64,000 bases of DNA from Fermentimonas sp. (GCA_028709385.1 JAQVXD010000001.1:310001-374000); one strand, 5' to 3'. Shown: positions 1 through 10,279, counted from the first letter of the stretch. Notes: generated by a model not told the origin, from the sequence alone. Numbers and translations are program-made.

Positions 1-1538
1 CACTTCCCTTCTTTTGTTCCGTTATCCACTTTGCCACGCCAGAAGCCTGTTGACGGGTCAAACAGGTTTTTATAGTTTTGTGAACGTTCCATCAGAAGCT
101 CATAATTCTCTGTATCTCCCAGTTCTCTTGCAACAAGTGCTGTAGCATAATCATCATATGCATACTCAACTGTTTTGGTTACAGCTGCTTTGTATTCATC
201 CCAGAATGGTACATCTGTTGTATCTTTCTCAGCTATCCAGCCTCTTTCGATGTATTCGTCAAGATAAGGTCTGCCACCGCGACCAGGCACTGTTGCATTT
301 TTTAAGATAAGTGCGTATGCTCTTTCAAGGTCAAAATCATTTATACCTCTGAGCCAGCTGCCCGAAATAAATACCGAAGCATGATCTCCATGAAAAAACG
401 TAGGCATATATCCACCTCTTTTTTCACCTTTATCTGTTATAGATTTAATAATGTCGGTTGTAACATCCGGTGAAATCATAGCCAGAAGTACAAGCTTATT
501 CCTGTAATCGTCCCAAAATGACGGGTTTGTATAATATCTGAAACCTTCATTTACAACGTCTCCTTTCTCATCCGTAAAATCACCGTTTACATCACTTCTG
601 AGTGCAGGCCATAAAAATGAACGGTACAGAGTCGAGTAAAACAGGCCTTTTTCACGCTCTGTTCCTCCGCTTACTTTAATGTTGGACAGTAGTTCATTCC
701 AGGTATCATCAGCATCTTGCCGTACCTGTGCGAAGCTCTTGTCAAGCATCTCCTCTTCAAGATTCATTTTAGCATTATCAGCGCTTACAAAGGAGAATCC
801 AATCTTTAACTCCAATGGCTGGTTGTTGCTGCTGTCATCAAAGCTGACAACAGATACTTCATGCCGATCATTTTTCACCTGCTCTATTTCTTCGATAGGG
901 TAGTTGCAAACAGCGTAAAAATAAATTTTACCCTCTGCATCCTGAAAACCTGTAAACGTATTATCATCAACTTTTCGTATACCCCATTCTCTTACCCTGT
1001 TGTTTGTACGTGTGATATCGACAATAAGTTTTTTATCAGAATTATCACTGAAAGTGTATCTGTGAAAACCAGATCTTAAAGTTGATGTCAGCTCTGCATT
1101 AATGCCATATCTTTCAAGAAATACCTGGTAGTATCCGGGACTTGCCGACTCATTGTCATGACTGTATCCCGATGCATAATCTGAGGGGATTATATCACCT
1201 GTAGCAGGTAATATAGGTAAATGGAGTAGATTCCAATGACCTTTATTGGTGTGGGCAAAACCATAAATTACAGTATCTTCATATTGATAACCGGCACCAC
1301 TTCTGAATTGTGTCACGGGACTGAGTTGAACCATGGCATTAGGTAATGATGATCCCGGGAATACTTCAGCACCCCAGGTTCTTTCATCCCAGGTACGTTC
1401 ATAGCCGAGGTCTTCTTTCTCCCATAAAGTAGCAGTACCCAAGAATGGATTTACATATTTAGTTAAGCTTTCTTCTGATGCAGATGTGCAGCCTGATATA
1501 GCTATTGAAAGGATAATAATTGTTGATAAAAGTTTCAT
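1..1538 (-). CDS. GH92 alpha-mannosidase lipoprotein (3' end cut by window edge)
   Basis: Exo-acting alpha-mannosidase of glycoside hydrolase family 92, expected to trim mannose from alpha-mannan or high-mannose glycans in the periplasm or at the cell surface. The reading frame is open from an ATG at 1538 to the left edge, giving about 512 residues of a family usually near 750. A lipoprotein signal (MKLLSTIIILSIAISGC) is followed by the family's opening YVNPFLGT and by GFAHTNKGHWNL. Further in are a GDHASVF segment and RGGRPYLDEYIERGW, both typical of the catalytic (alpha/alpha)6 domain. It lies 96 bp downstream of the GH76 gene on the same strand, so it is probably the last or a late gene of the mannan PUL. 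The C-terminal part, with some catalytic residues, is outside the window. Family assignment is confident; the linkage cleaved is inferred from the GH76 neighbour. Confidence 0.88.
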   Translation of the reverse strand, partial: MKLLSTIIILSIAISGCTSASEESLTKYVNPFLGTATLWEKEDLGYERTWDERTWGAEVFPGSSLPNAMVQLSPVTQFRSGAGYQYEDTVIYGFAHTNKGHWNLLHLPILPATGDIIPSDYASGYSHDNESASPGYYQVFLERYGINAELTSTLRSGFHRYTFSDNSDKKLIVDITRTNNRVREWGIRKVDDNTFTGFQDAEGKIYFYAVCNYPIEEIEQVKNDRHEVSVVSFDDSSNNQPLELKIGFSFVSADNAKMNLEEEMLDKSFAQVRQDADDTWNELLSNIKVSGGTEREKGLFYSTLYRSFLWPALRSDVNGDFTDEKGDVVNEGFRYYTNPSFWDDYRNKLVLLAMISPDVTTDIIKSITDKGEKRGGYMPTFFHGDHASVFISGSWLRGINDFDLERAYALILKNATVPGRGGRPYLDEYIERGWIAEKDTTDVPFWDEYKAAVTKTVEYAYDDYATALVARELGDTENYELLMERSQNYKNLFDPSTGFWRGKVDNGTKEGK

Positions 1539-1634
1539 TGTAAAGTTAATATGAAAAATGTATGAATTAATGCTGTTACGAACCTAGTCATAAAAGTCTT
1601 AAAAAACAAACTAAATGTATATGCTTTATAAGGT

Positions 1635-2777
1635 TTAATCTATAAAATTCTCATTTTGTAAAAATGCGGCAGCCTCTATTAGCATACAGCCGCTGAGCTG
1701 TTCAGTTAAACCTGTTACTGTTCCTGGTTTTACACGCCAATTCGGACCAAAAAGTATGCTTTGCTTATTTGTTCCTTCATTCCAGAGTGTTTTGGAATTA
1801 AGCTCAATAAACTGGATATATCTTCTGCGAACCGAAGCATCCAGCCTTTCTTGAATAATAAGTTGTGTGAAGTATCTTACAAAAATTCCTTTGAAGAGTC
1901 CGCCATCTCCTTCACCTTCGCTTTTCAAAATTGAGTTGTTTACTAAACTACTCATTGTATAGTCTGCAGCAAGAGCAGCATCATTTAAATAGCTTTTCTC
2001 GTTGAATATTTTATGCAATTCAACTGCAGCTCCAATATATGTACCCTGGTTATATGTGAATACCCAGTCTTTATTTATCGTACCATCACGAGAGTCAATA
2101 TTATCCCAGACAGCACCGGAATTTGTGTTTACTAAAGTTGATTTAAGCCAGTCGTATATGCGTAATGCCCACTCTTTGTCCTCTTCATTACCGAATTCCT
2201 GATAAAGTCGTGCCGCCAGAATAGCTGCCGGACCGTTAGAACAGGCATTTTTACTCCATTCCATACCTTTTTTCCAGGTAATACCTCCACCTGCATTATC
2301 ATTCCAGCCCTCTTTGATATAACCCCAAAGCTCAAGTGCTGCGTCTTTGTACTTTGGTTCATTTGTTGCTTTATATGCCCTGAGTAAAGCTAAAGCATTC
2401 CACTCCATATCATCATAATAATCATTCCTCCATGTGTTGCCGTTTTTCACTTTAACACCTGTGAACCATTGCTCAATATAAGTTTTATATGATTGGTTAT
2501 CAGTTCTCTCATAAGCATCTATCACTACATCCAGAGCATGTGCATTTGGCCAGTACTGAAAGGTAGTATTACCGCCATTATTTGTATTAAAATATAGTCC
2601 GCTTCGATTCCAAAAAGAAGATGTTAGTGCATTACTGCTTGAGTTAGCTGCTTCATTCCAGTTAATCTCAATCTTATCGTCATCATCTTTATCTCCATCT
2701 ATCGGTATTTCACCTTTCTCGCATCCAAAGGCAAACAGTACAAGTAACAGTAGATAATATTTATAGTCTTTCTTCAT
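1635..2777 (-). CDS. GH76 endo-alpha-1,6-mannanase lipoprotein
   Basis: Predicted endo-alpha-1,6-mannanase, which cuts the backbone of yeast-type alpha-mannan at the cell surface or in the periplasm. I chose the ATG at 2777 because it places a clean lipoprotein signal (MKKDYKYYLLLLVLFAFGC) at the N-terminus; an in-frame ATG 24 bp upstream would add eight residues in front of it. The central YYDDMEWNALALLRAY carries the paired aspartates that act as catalytic nucleophile and acid/base in GH76. Other supports are GGGITWKKGMEWSKNACSNG and VFTYNQGTYIGAAVELH, which are family-typical (alpha/alpha)6 segments. An acidic run (DGDKDDDDKIE) links the lipid anchor to the catalytic domain. It sits between the SusE-like genes and the GH92 gene on the same strand, which is the basis for calling this an alpha-mannan locus. 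Confidence 0.9.
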   Translation of the reverse strand: MKKDYKYYLLLLVLFAFGCEKGEIPIDGDKDDDDKIEINWNEAANSSSNALTSSFWNRSGLYFNTNNGGNTTFQYWPNAHALDVVIDAYERTDNQSYKTYIEQWFTGVKVKNGNTWRNDYYDDMEWNALALLRAYKATNEPKYKDAALELWGYIKEGWNDNAGGGITWKKGMEWSKNACSNGPAAILAARLYQEFGNEEDKEWALRIYDWLKSTLVNTNSGAVWDNIDSRDGTINKDWVFTYNQGTYIGAAVELHKIFNEKSYLNDAALAADYTMSSLVNNSILKSEGEGDGGLFKGIFVRYFTQLIIQERLDASVRRRYIQFIELNSKTLWNEGTNKQSILFGPNWRVKPGTVTGLTEQLSGCMLIEAAAFLQNENFID

Positions 2778-2851
2778 AAGAGTATTTTTTAATATAATCA
2801 TTAAGTATGGAAATTACATAATTGTAATTCCCATACTTATCTTTTCAAAAA

Positions 2852-3994
2852 TCAGGGAGCAATAATCGAATGTGTGTACGGTTGATCTGCCTGAAGATAT
2901 ATTGTATATACTGCAGGGTTACCATCGAAATTACCCATCAATTTCCATTTATTGTCCCACTGAGTCGGGTTTAGCAATTTTAAGTAATAATATGATTCAG
3001 GAGTGTTGGCATTTGGTCTGGAGTCTGTTTGATTCAGTGTTCCCCATTCCATTTCCACCTCCTCTTCGCTACCTTCCTCTTTTATAAACATTCTGAATTT
3101 ATAACGCTCATCGCGTCCCCATCCTTCTTGTTTAAAAGTGACAGTCTCGGTTGTTTGGAAAACACCGTAACCTTTGTATGGAAGATCGAATAATATTTTA
3201 TTATCCGGACTAAAGAAAAATCCAATCCTTGTAACCTCTGAAATAGTCCCTGCACCTGTGTTGAAGTCAACAGTTACCCTGTAAACTCCATCACTGGAGA
3301 CTGTAGTCTGCCCATCATTTTTTACTATTCCGTCATTTAGCGAGAATAGCTCAGGTGTACCTGAATTTGAGCTCGCAAAATTGAAAGGAACACCGGCTTT
3401 CAGATAGGTATAAACTTCAAATTCTCCCGTGGATACAGCTTTCATCTTATGAGCCTTACTTAGGTCTGTACCACCTTCTGAGGCTTCTCCGGTTACAAAT
3501 AGATCAATTGGAATCTCTTCTTCAGGAAAACCGGCTAATCGTGTTATAATTATTTTATTCTCCTTGGCAGCCTTCATTAGATTGGTGCCTTTTATAGAAA
3601 AGACAGTCCATTTAATTGTGCCGGTTGCAGAAGGTCCCATTCCGGTCATTCCGGCAATTTTATTTAACTGCTTGTGTGATAAGTTTATAAAATTGCTGAA
3701 ACCGTTATTGTTTGAGTAAGCAATATAAAGAGGTTTTGAAAAATCTCCATCTTCATTGTCAAAAGCAATCTGATATATTGCAGGACCACCTCCCGAAATA
3801 TTTGCATGCTCCCATTCAAAATATTCAGAAGCTGAAGCTGCAGGCTGTAAAACCAACACTTTGCTGTCCATAGGTTCAATAAGTTCTTTTACATCTGTCA
3901 GAATCTTATCAGTTTCACCCATGTTATCTGTACATCCTGACAAAAATAGTGTCAGAGAAATAAAAATAGAAAGATAATATGTTATTTGTTTCAT
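2852..3994 (-). CDS. SusE-like outer-membrane glycan-binding lipoprotein (second of two)
   Basis: Surface lipoprotein of the SusE type, expected to bind glycan and assist SusC/SusD import. The signal peptide ends in a lipobox (ISLTLFLSGC). The N-terminal third has the SusE-family pattern LIEPMDSKVLVLQPAASASEY, followed by FEWEHA, an Ig-like fold. The pattern HKQLNKIAGMTG ... TIKWTVFSIKG ... ITRLAGFPEE recurs almost unchanged in the gene just upstream. The C-terminal half (from about residue 165) looks like repeated starch-binding-like beta domains (LFVTGEASEGG; GDFxGNPAVYTIYL-type end). It is 6 bp from the paralogue at 4001, so the two are surely co-transcribed. Binding specificity cannot be read from sequence. 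Confidence 0.85.
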   Translation of the reverse strand: MKQITYYLSIFISLTLFLSGCTDNMGETDKILTDVKELIEPMDSKVLVLQPAASASEYFEWEHANISGGGPAIYQIAFDNEDGDFSKPLYIAYSNNNGFSNFINLSHKQLNKIAGMTGMGPSATGTIKWTVFSIKGTNLMKAAKENKIIITRLAGFPEEEIPIDLFVTGEASEGGTDLSKAHKMKAVSTGEFEVYTYLKAGVPFNFASSNSGTPELFSLNDGIVKNDGQTTVSSDGVYRVTVDFNTGAGTISEVTRIGFFFSPDNKILFDLPYKGYGVFQTTETVTFKQEGWGRDERYKFRMFIKEEGSEEEVEMEWGTLNQTDSRPNANTPESYYYLKLLNPTQWDNKWKLMGNFDGNPAVYTIYLQADQPYTHSIIAP

Positions 3995-4000
3995 AATTTA

Positions 4001-5128
4001 TTATTCTTTAATGATTAGATTATGAGTGTATTGACCTTCTGGATTTAGAGAAAACATAAAGTCATATGTCTTATCACTCCAACCGGTTGTTGAAGGATTT
4101 TTCCATATTTCCCCATCAGTCCATTGTTGAACATTATCTCTTTCTACCATGTAGTAATATGCTTCATTGCCTGTAGGTTTACTATCGTTCCCGGGTGAAC
4201 GCCATTCAGTTTCACCTGCCGAGCTGTTCATTCTGAATTTATACCTGTCGTCGTTATTGTCGTTACCTGTAAGACCTGTTATTGTGTAATTGGTTAATTC
4301 CCAAACACCTAATCCCTTATATGGCAACTCAATTTCTCTCTGAGACCAGTTTAAGAACAAAGCAACCTTAGTAACTTCCTTTGTTGTAAAAGATCCTATG
4401 TTAAAGTCAAGGAAGTATTTATATATTCCGGTACTTGTAACAGTTGATGTACCACCTTCCACAATCTTTTCACCACTCAAGGAGTAAGTAACAGGTTCTC
4501 CTGTTGTGCTATTTACGAAATAAAATTCTTCTCCCTGAGTTAGTTGCATATATATTTCAAATTCCCCTTCATTTGTTTTTTTCATTTTAAGAGCATTTGA
4601 GATATTGTTTCCAACTTCTGTGCCTTCACCAGTAATATAAAGCTGATCCGGGATATTCGCAAATCCTGCTAATCTAGTTAACGTAATTGTCCTTTCCTGT
4701 TTAGCTTTTACAGGGTTAATTCCCTTTGAGGAATATACAGTCCATTTAAGTGTACCCTGCTCAGATGATTCAATTCCCGCTAATGCAGCTATTTGGTTTA
4801 ATTGCTTGTGAGTCAGAGTGGCGTGGTTGCTTCCACCATTGTTATCTGCAGCAAAAACTGCAACCGGCTCAGAAAAGTCTCCTCCTACTTCATCAAAAGC
4901 AATTTCATAAAGAACTGATCCGCTATCTTCAGCTCTGGCAGGCTCCCATTCAAAATACAACATTGCTGATGCTGAAGACTGTAGTGTGAGTGTTCTTCCA
5001 TCAACCGGCTCATAAAGTGTCTCCACAGCAGTTACACCCAGATCTCTAACTTCTCCTTCACTACTGCACGCTGAAATGGAAAATATTAGTGATAATATAA
5101 TTGTTAATTGTAATAATTTATTTTTCAT
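4001..5128 (-). CDS. SusE-like outer-membrane glycan-binding lipoprotein (first of two)
   Basis: Paralogue of the protein encoded at 2852-3994, 375 residues, with the same layout: lipobox (LIFSISAC), N-terminal SusE-type domain with TLYEPVDGRTLTLQSSASAM then LYFEWEPA, the shared HKQLNQIAALAG / TLKWTVYSSKG / LTRLAGF stretches, and C-terminal beta domains beginning LYITGEGTEVG. It lies 37 bp downstream of the susD-like stop codon on the same strand. The family binds polysaccharide at the cell surface and is not an enzyme. The close similarity and adjacency of the two genes indicate a local duplication followed by divergence, most evident in the C-terminal half. Confidence 0.85.
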   Translation of the reverse strand: MKNKLLQLTIILSLIFSISACSSEGEVRDLGVTAVETLYEPVDGRTLTLQSSASAMLYFEWEPARAEDSGSVLYEIAFDEVGGDFSEPVAVFAADNNGGSNHATLTHKQLNQIAALAGIESSEQGTLKWTVYSSKGINPVKAKQERTITLTRLAGFANIPDQLYITGEGTEVGNNISNALKMKKTNEGEFEIYMQLTQGEEFYFVNSTTGEPVTYSLSGEKIVEGGTSTVTSTGIYKYFLDFNIGSFTTKEVTKVALFLNWSQREIELPYKGLGVWELTNYTITGLTGNDNNDDRYKFRMNSSAGETEWRSPGNDSKPTGNEAYYYMVERDNVQQWTDGEIWKNPSTTGWSDKTYDFMFSLNPEGQYTHNLIIKE

Positions 5129-5165
5129 AATTCCTTATTTTAAAATAACTGTAATAACAAAATCA

Positions 5166-6785
5166 TTAATATCCCGGATTTTGTGTCAGGTTTTCATTTA
5201 TATCCCTTTGTGATTGAGGAATAGCAAAGAGGTAGTCACGTTCAGGATTAAATCTCCTTGGCTCCAGCTCAATGTATTGGGTATTATTGGCTGCAAATTT
5301 TGCACCACGTGGAGTGCCGTTCATTACAGTTTCTATTGTTCTCCACCTGCGTATGTCAAACAGTCTTAAACCTTCAATTGCCAGTTCTGAACGACGCTCG
5401 CGACGAATTACTTCTCTTAAATTACTATCGACTGGGTAATTTAATGCTCCGGCATCTGTAAATCCTGCACGTTCTCTAAGTGGTCTGATTGTTTGGTTCC
5501 ATACCGATTCATTCATCTCACCAAGCTCATTCTTTGCCTCAGCGTACATTAATAGAACGTCTGCATAACGCATTAAAATAAGGTTCAAACCTGCATTCAT
5601 ACCTTCAGGAGCTTGCGGATCGAAATACTTTCTGATATAGTAGCCTGTTGAGGTGGAGTTCTGCCCGGGACCGGAGTATTCATCCAGGTTGGTAGCTCCT
5701 GCTTCTGCTGAAGATCCTGGCCGGATGTAAATTGTAGATACATTACCGTCACCGTCTTTCCACTGGTAACCATGGTAAACTATAGTTGCTCCGAATCGGG
5801 GATCTCTGTTTATATATGGATTGTCTTCATTATATCCTGACCCTTCTTCGTTAATGGCTTTCCCATTTTTCATGATGTAATCATCAACAAGTTCCTGAGT
5901 CGGTGCAAAAGCATTTATTCTACCCCCAACAGATATAGGAATACCGTCGTACATTTCCATCCAGGTTCTTAGGTTTAAAGTATAACCCATGTCCAAAATA
6001 ACCTCGTTATTTAATTCATTTTCTGGAAGAAACAGACCTTCGTAGCTTGGGAATAGTTCATACTCACCAAACTCACCGTTAATAATACGTTGAGTTATCG
6101 AAGCCACTTCCGACCAGCTGTTATCGTAAAGATAGGTTCTTGCAAGGAGTGTCATAACTGCGCCTTGGGTAATTCTGCCCTTGTCTTTATCAGAGTATTC
6201 TCCTTTTTTAGGCAGACTGCCAACTATGTTGTTAAGTTCGTTCCTGACAAATTCTATTACTTCAGATTTAGGAGAGCGTTCTATTTCATTGGCTTCCTGG
6301 CGACTTATATTATAATCAAAAAGCGGAACATCTCCATAGTGATTGGCAAGTCTGAAAAACAGAGAGGCTCTTATAAAACGTGCTTCTGATTTCATGCGTT
6401 CTTTAACAGATTCATCCATATTTGGAACAAGATCAATATTATCCAAGAGAATATGGCAAGTCTTTATTCCACTATAACAGTCTGACCATTCACTGGCAAA
6501 TCTGCCAAGTGCAGCATCAGCCTGTCCTGATGTGATTATTTTCTCATTTGTATTACCTCTGCCTTCATAGAGGTTGTCTGTCAACCTTTCATTTGCAAAG
6601 AAGTACCCTGAATTGAACATCTGGCTGTAAGCCATATTTAAAACAGCTGCAGCCTTTTCTGTTGATGTCCAGTAGTTGGCATCCGTAAACCTGTTTGTAG
6701 GAGCCAGATCCAGATCATTACAAGCTGAAAGCAGAGCAGTTGCTATTAAAATAAAAGATATATATTTTATGATTCTCGTTTTCAT
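5166..6785 (-). CDS. SusD/RagB-family nutrient-binding lipoprotein (mannan PUL)
   Basis: Surface glycan-binding lid that pairs with the SusC transporter encoded immediately upstream (11 bp gap). The signal peptide ends LIATALLSAC. SusD features include DLAPTNRFTDANYWTS, the TPR-like region RFIRASLFFRLANHYGDVPL, the LLARTYLY helix, and the C-terminal block RERRSELAIEGLRLFDIRRW. It ends QSQRDINENLTQNPGY, the usual SusD terminus. Length (539) is normal for the family. Together with the STN-SusC it should form the import complex for the oligosaccharides released by the GH76 enzyme. Substrate is inferred from neighbours only. Confidence 0.93.
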   Translation of the reverse strand: MKTRIIKYISFILIATALLSACNDLDLAPTNRFTDANYWTSTEKAAAVLNMAYSQMFNSGYFFANERLTDNLYEGRGNTNEKIITSGQADAALGRFASEWSDCYSGIKTCHILLDNIDLVPNMDESVKERMKSEARFIRASLFFRLANHYGDVPLFDYNISRQEANEIERSPKSEVIEFVRNELNNIVGSLPKKGEYSDKDKGRITQGAVMTLLARTYLYDNSWSEVASITQRIINGEFGEYELFPSYEGLFLPENELNNEVILDMGYTLNLRTWMEMYDGIPISVGGRINAFAPTQELVDDYIMKNGKAINEEGSGYNEDNPYINRDPRFGATIVYHGYQWKDGDGNVSTIYIRPGSSAEAGATNLDEYSGPGQNSTSTGYYIRKYFDPQAPEGMNAGLNLILMRYADVLLMYAEAKNELGEMNESVWNQTIRPLRERAGFTDAGALNYPVDSNLREVIRRERRSELAIEGLRLFDIRRWRTIETVMNGTPRGAKFAANNTQYIELEPRRFNPERDYLFAIPQSQRDINENLTQNPGY

Positions 6786-6796
6786 ATTATAAAGTA

Positions 6797-9700
6797 TTAA
6801 AATTCAATATCTATTCCAAAACCGTAGTAAACTAAAGTCGGGTAGTTACGTGCACTGTTTGCACCTACACCACCTATACCTCCCATATTATTGCCGAATT
6901 CTGAAGACTCCGGATCAATAAATGAGTTTTTAGTAAATGTCAGCGGATTTTGTGCATTCACACTCAGACGTAGTTTTTCAACACCAAATTTGTTTGTCAA
7001 CGAGCCTGGAAGTGTATATCCTAACTGAATATTTTTTATTCGCAGATAAGCTCCGTCAAGAAGATAGATATCTGTTCCTCCTCTTCCCCAGTTGTTTTGA
7101 GATGAAAGTGAACTTGGTGCAATTAATCGGGGCCATCTTGCATCAGGATTTGTAGGTGTCCAGAAATCAAGTTGATGTCTGTAAATTGCATACGAATAGT
7201 TTGAGTGGAAAGGTTCTATCAGCTCACCGCGGATATACATATCTCTTTTACCCACACCTTGTAGGAATATTGAAAAATCAAAGTTCTTATATTGCAGGTC
7301 ATATGTAAATCCAAATGTATATCTCGGGAATGCATTTCCTAAAATAACACGGTCTCTTTCATCAATTACTCCGTCACTGTTTTGGTCAACATATTTAACA
7401 TCACCGGGCTGTAATGATGCTCCGATTGGTAAGGCGCTGTTTGCGATTTCATCCATACTTTGGAAGTAACCATCTGTTTTGTAACCAAAATAGGATCCAA
7501 GGGCTTCTCCCTCTCGTATTATTTTAAACATTTGATCACTCTGGTCTATTCTTTCTTCACCGCCAAAATCTGTAACTTTGTTTTGTGAGTCAGAGAAATT
7601 TAAATTGAAGTTGTGTGTGAAATCACCTGATCTCAACCTGTAGTTTACAGTAGCTTCCCACCCTCTGTTTCTCATTTCACCGGCATTTTCAGCTGCAGCC
7701 GAACTGCCAAATATAGAAGATACTTCAGGTGCCAGAAGAATGTCCCATGTTCTCTTGTTAAAATAGTCAAGAGAAACGTAAAGGTTATTATTAAAAAAAC
7801 CGGCATCAACTCCTATATTAAAATTACTTGATTTCTCCCAGGTCAGATCTGGATTGCCATATCTGAAACCTGTTCCGGGCACTGCTATATTATTGAATAC
7901 ATAGCTGTTGGTATGCATTTCGTACACTGTCTGATATGAGTAGTTGGATACATTCTGATTTCCAAGTACTCCATATGAAGTTCTGAGCTTAAGTTCTCCA
8001 ACATCATCTCGGTAGTCTTCCATAAATAATTCCTCCGAAACTCTCCAGGCTGCAGAGAATGATGGGAAAAAGCCCCATCTGTTTTCTTCGGCAAATTTTG
8101 ATGAACCGTCGTATCTGAAGGAAACATCTCCATAGTATTTATTCATATAATTGTACCCAAATCTTCCAAATAATGAAGTAATACTTGTCTGATCTGTATC
8201 ATCGTTAGAGTTTCTGTTGCCTGTATCCTGCTCAGCATCATCAGTAGTTGGAAGTCCCAAGTCAGGGTCTGTAAACCTCCATGCAATTCTGCTGCCTTTA
8301 AAAGTATAAGACTCGTTAGATACACCTACTAAACCGGAAATATGATGCAAATCGTCTAATTGTTTCTCATAGTCAAGCAGGAACTGAGTACTAAGTGTAT
8401 AACGTTTATTGTTATAATCTTCTGTCAACCTGTTAGGATTGATATTTGCCGTTGGTGTTTCCAGATTAGCAGCGGAATATAAAGGAACCTGAATATCTCT
8501 TCTGAATCTGTGATGTTGAGTCAGATCAATACCAACAAGTCCTTTTGCCGTTAATCCATCAACTATTTTATAATCTAAATTGAGACTTCCGATTATGTTA
8601 TCCTCATCTTTATTTTCATATCCGCCTTCTTTTAATTTAGCCATTGTGTTATCATCTCCAATGATGTTGTTGATAAGGTATTTTCCATCTTGCTGAAAGC
8701 GATAATAATAATATGGGGGTATTCGGGAAGAGTTAATAATTACATTACCAGTTCCGCCGGAAATTGTTCTTTCATCACGACGATTGTACGCCAGCAGAGA
8801 GGTAAGCTTAAATCGATTATACTCAGTTGTAAGATTAGAGCGCAGATTATATCGTTCCATACCATAACCTCCGACAAAATTACTTTCTTGATTCAAATAT
8901 CCGGCTGAAACCATATATGTTGTATTGTCACTTCCTCCGGATACATTAACGTTGTAATTCTGTTGTAACCCCTTCTGCATTATTTCGTTGAAAAACCAAA
9001 ACTCTTCGTTTCTGTGATCATAAAGATCGCGGATCTGTGCAGGGGTGAAAGCTGGATCATCTCCTGAATTCATGTTTGCCTGGTTTCGATACATGGCGTT
9101 TTGCCATCCTTCTACCGGCTGGAACAGTATTTTTGGATCCTGATATCCGGCTAGTCCACTGAATCTGACCATCGGTTTTTGTAACTTAGACCCTTTCTTT
9201 GTAGTTACCAGTATAACTCCGTTTGCAGAACGTGAACCGTATATTGCGGCACTTCCGGCATCCTTAAGTACAGAAACGCTTTCAATGTCATTTTGATTCA
9301 TATTATTCAACGTGCTGGTTGATGATATCAATCCGTCAATTACAATTAGCGGGTCGTTATTACCCATTGTACTAACACCTCTGATGTTGATACTCATATT
9401 GTTGTCATTCGGATTCATGTTCTTCTGCTGAACAATAAGGTTTGCTGAAGCACCCTGAAGTGCCTGAACGGCATTACTGACAGGCCGGTCTTCAAATAAG
9501 TCTGAACTTACCTGATCAACAGCACCTGTAATGCTGCTACGCTGACGCGTTCCATAACCAATTACAATAACTTCATCCAAAGCTTTGGTGTCTTCCTGCA
9601 GAATAATATTAAAATTAACTCTGCCTGATGTGTTGATAGTCTGTTCTATATAGCCAATGTATGAAATCTGAATTGATGCATTTTCATCCACACTTAATGT

Positions 9701-10237
9701 AAAGTTACCGTCAATATCTGTAACAGTTCCATTTGTAGTGCCAACCTCTACAACATTAGCTCCAATTATTGATTCACCAAAGGCATCCAAAATCCTTCCT
9801 GAAATTTGCTTGCCCTGTTGTTGTATTATGTTATTTGACAGCTCTTCTATGTAATCTCGAGCTGGTATATTTTCTTTGGATTCATAAACAACAATCTGTT
9901 TATCCAATATCATGTAAGTCAGTCCGGAGTTATTTAGAACTTCGTCTAAAACCTCTTTCACATTTGTAGTGTTGGCATCAATGTCTACCTTCTTATCTAT
10001 CATTTTTTCACTTGCATCTGAAAAAACAAAGATGAAATTACTATTCTTTTCAATCTCTTCACAAACTTCTTTTATTGATGCAGATTTTTTATTGAAATTA
10101 AATATTTGTGAATAGCTTGTTGTTGCGTGAGAAAACATGATGCTGCAAAATAAAAATATCACTGTAGTTCTCATCATTTTCAGTATATTTTTGTGTTTAA
10201 CGGGATTTACTGAATACCCACTTAGGCATTTATTCAT
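6797..10237 (-). CDS. SusC/RagA TonB-dependent transporter with N-terminal STN signalling domain
   Basis: Outer-membrane TonB-dependent importer of the SusC family, 1146 residues. The order is: a long N-region and signal peptide (about 1-45), an STN domain (about 50-115, with VKEVLDEVLNNSGLTYMIL), a carboxypeptidase-regulatory-like domain (about 143-220, GRILDAFGESIIGANV), a TonB-box region (ALDEVIVIGYGTRQR), a plug (about 245-350, IRGVSTMGNNDPLIVIDG) and a 22-strand-type barrel to the end. In this family an STN domain contacts a FecR-type anti-sigma factor in the periplasm, and such a gene lies just upstream here. I kept the ATG at 10237 because ECF-linked SusC proteins often have a long basic N-region; ATGs at 10177 and 10174 are alternatives. 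SusD follows 11 bp downstream. Confidence 0.93.
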   Translation of the reverse strand: MNKCLSGYSVNPVKHKNILKMMRTTVIFLFCSIMFSHATTSYSQIFNFNKKSASIKEVCEEIEKNSNFIFVFSDASEKMIDKKVDIDANTTNVKEVLDEVLNNSGLTYMILDKQIVVYESKENIPARDYIEELSNNIIQQQGKQISGRILDAFGESIIGANVVEVGTTNGTVTDIDGNFTLSVDENASIQISYIGYIEQTINTSGRVNFNIILQEDTKALDEVIVIGYGTRQRSSITGAVDQVSSDLFEDRPVSNAVQALQGASANLIVQQKNMNPNDNNMSINIRGVSTMGNNDPLIVIDGLISSTSTLNNMNQNDIESVSVLKDAGSAAIYGSRSANGVILVTTKKGSKLQKPMVRFSGLAGYQDPKILFQPVEGWQNAMYRNQANMNSGDDPAFTPAQIRDLYDHRNEEFWFFNEIMQKGLQQNYNVNVSGGSDNTTYMVSAGYLNQESNFVGGYGMERYNLRSNLTTEYNRFKLTSLLAYNRRDERTISGGTGNVIINSSRIPPYYYYRFQQDGKYLINNIIGDDNTMAKLKEGGYENKDEDNIIGSLNLDYKIVDGLTAKGLVGIDLTQHHRFRRDIQVPLYSAANLETPTANINPNRLTEDYNNKRYTLSTQFLLDYEKQLDDLHHISGLVGVSNESYTFKGSRIAWRFTDPDLGLPTTDDAEQDTGNRNSNDDTDQTSITSLFGRFGYNYMNKYYGDVSFRYDGSSKFAEENRWGFFPSFSAAWRVSEELFMEDYRDDVGELKLRTSYGVLGNQNVSNYSYQTVYEMHTNSYVFNNIAVPGTGFRYGNPDLTWEKSSNFNIGVDAGFFNNNLYVSLDYFNKRTWDILLAPEVSSIFGSSAAAENAGEMRNRGWEATVNYRLRSGDFTHNFNLNFSDSQNKVTDFGGEERIDQSDQMFKIIREGEALGSYFGYKTDGYFQSMDEIANSALPIGASLQPGDVKYVDQNSDGVIDERDRVILGNAFPRYTFGFTYDLQYKNFDFSIFLQGVGKRDMYIRGELIEPFHSNYSYAIYRHQLDFWTPTNPDARWPRLIAPSSLSSQNNWGRGGTDIYLLDGAYLRIKNIQLGYTLPGSLTNKFGVEKLRLSVNAQNPLTFTKNSFIDPESSEFGNNMGGIGGVGANSARNYPTLVYYGFGIDIEF

Positions 10238-10279
10238 AAATTCTTATAATTTAGTTATTATTGAACTAAGAAAATTAAA

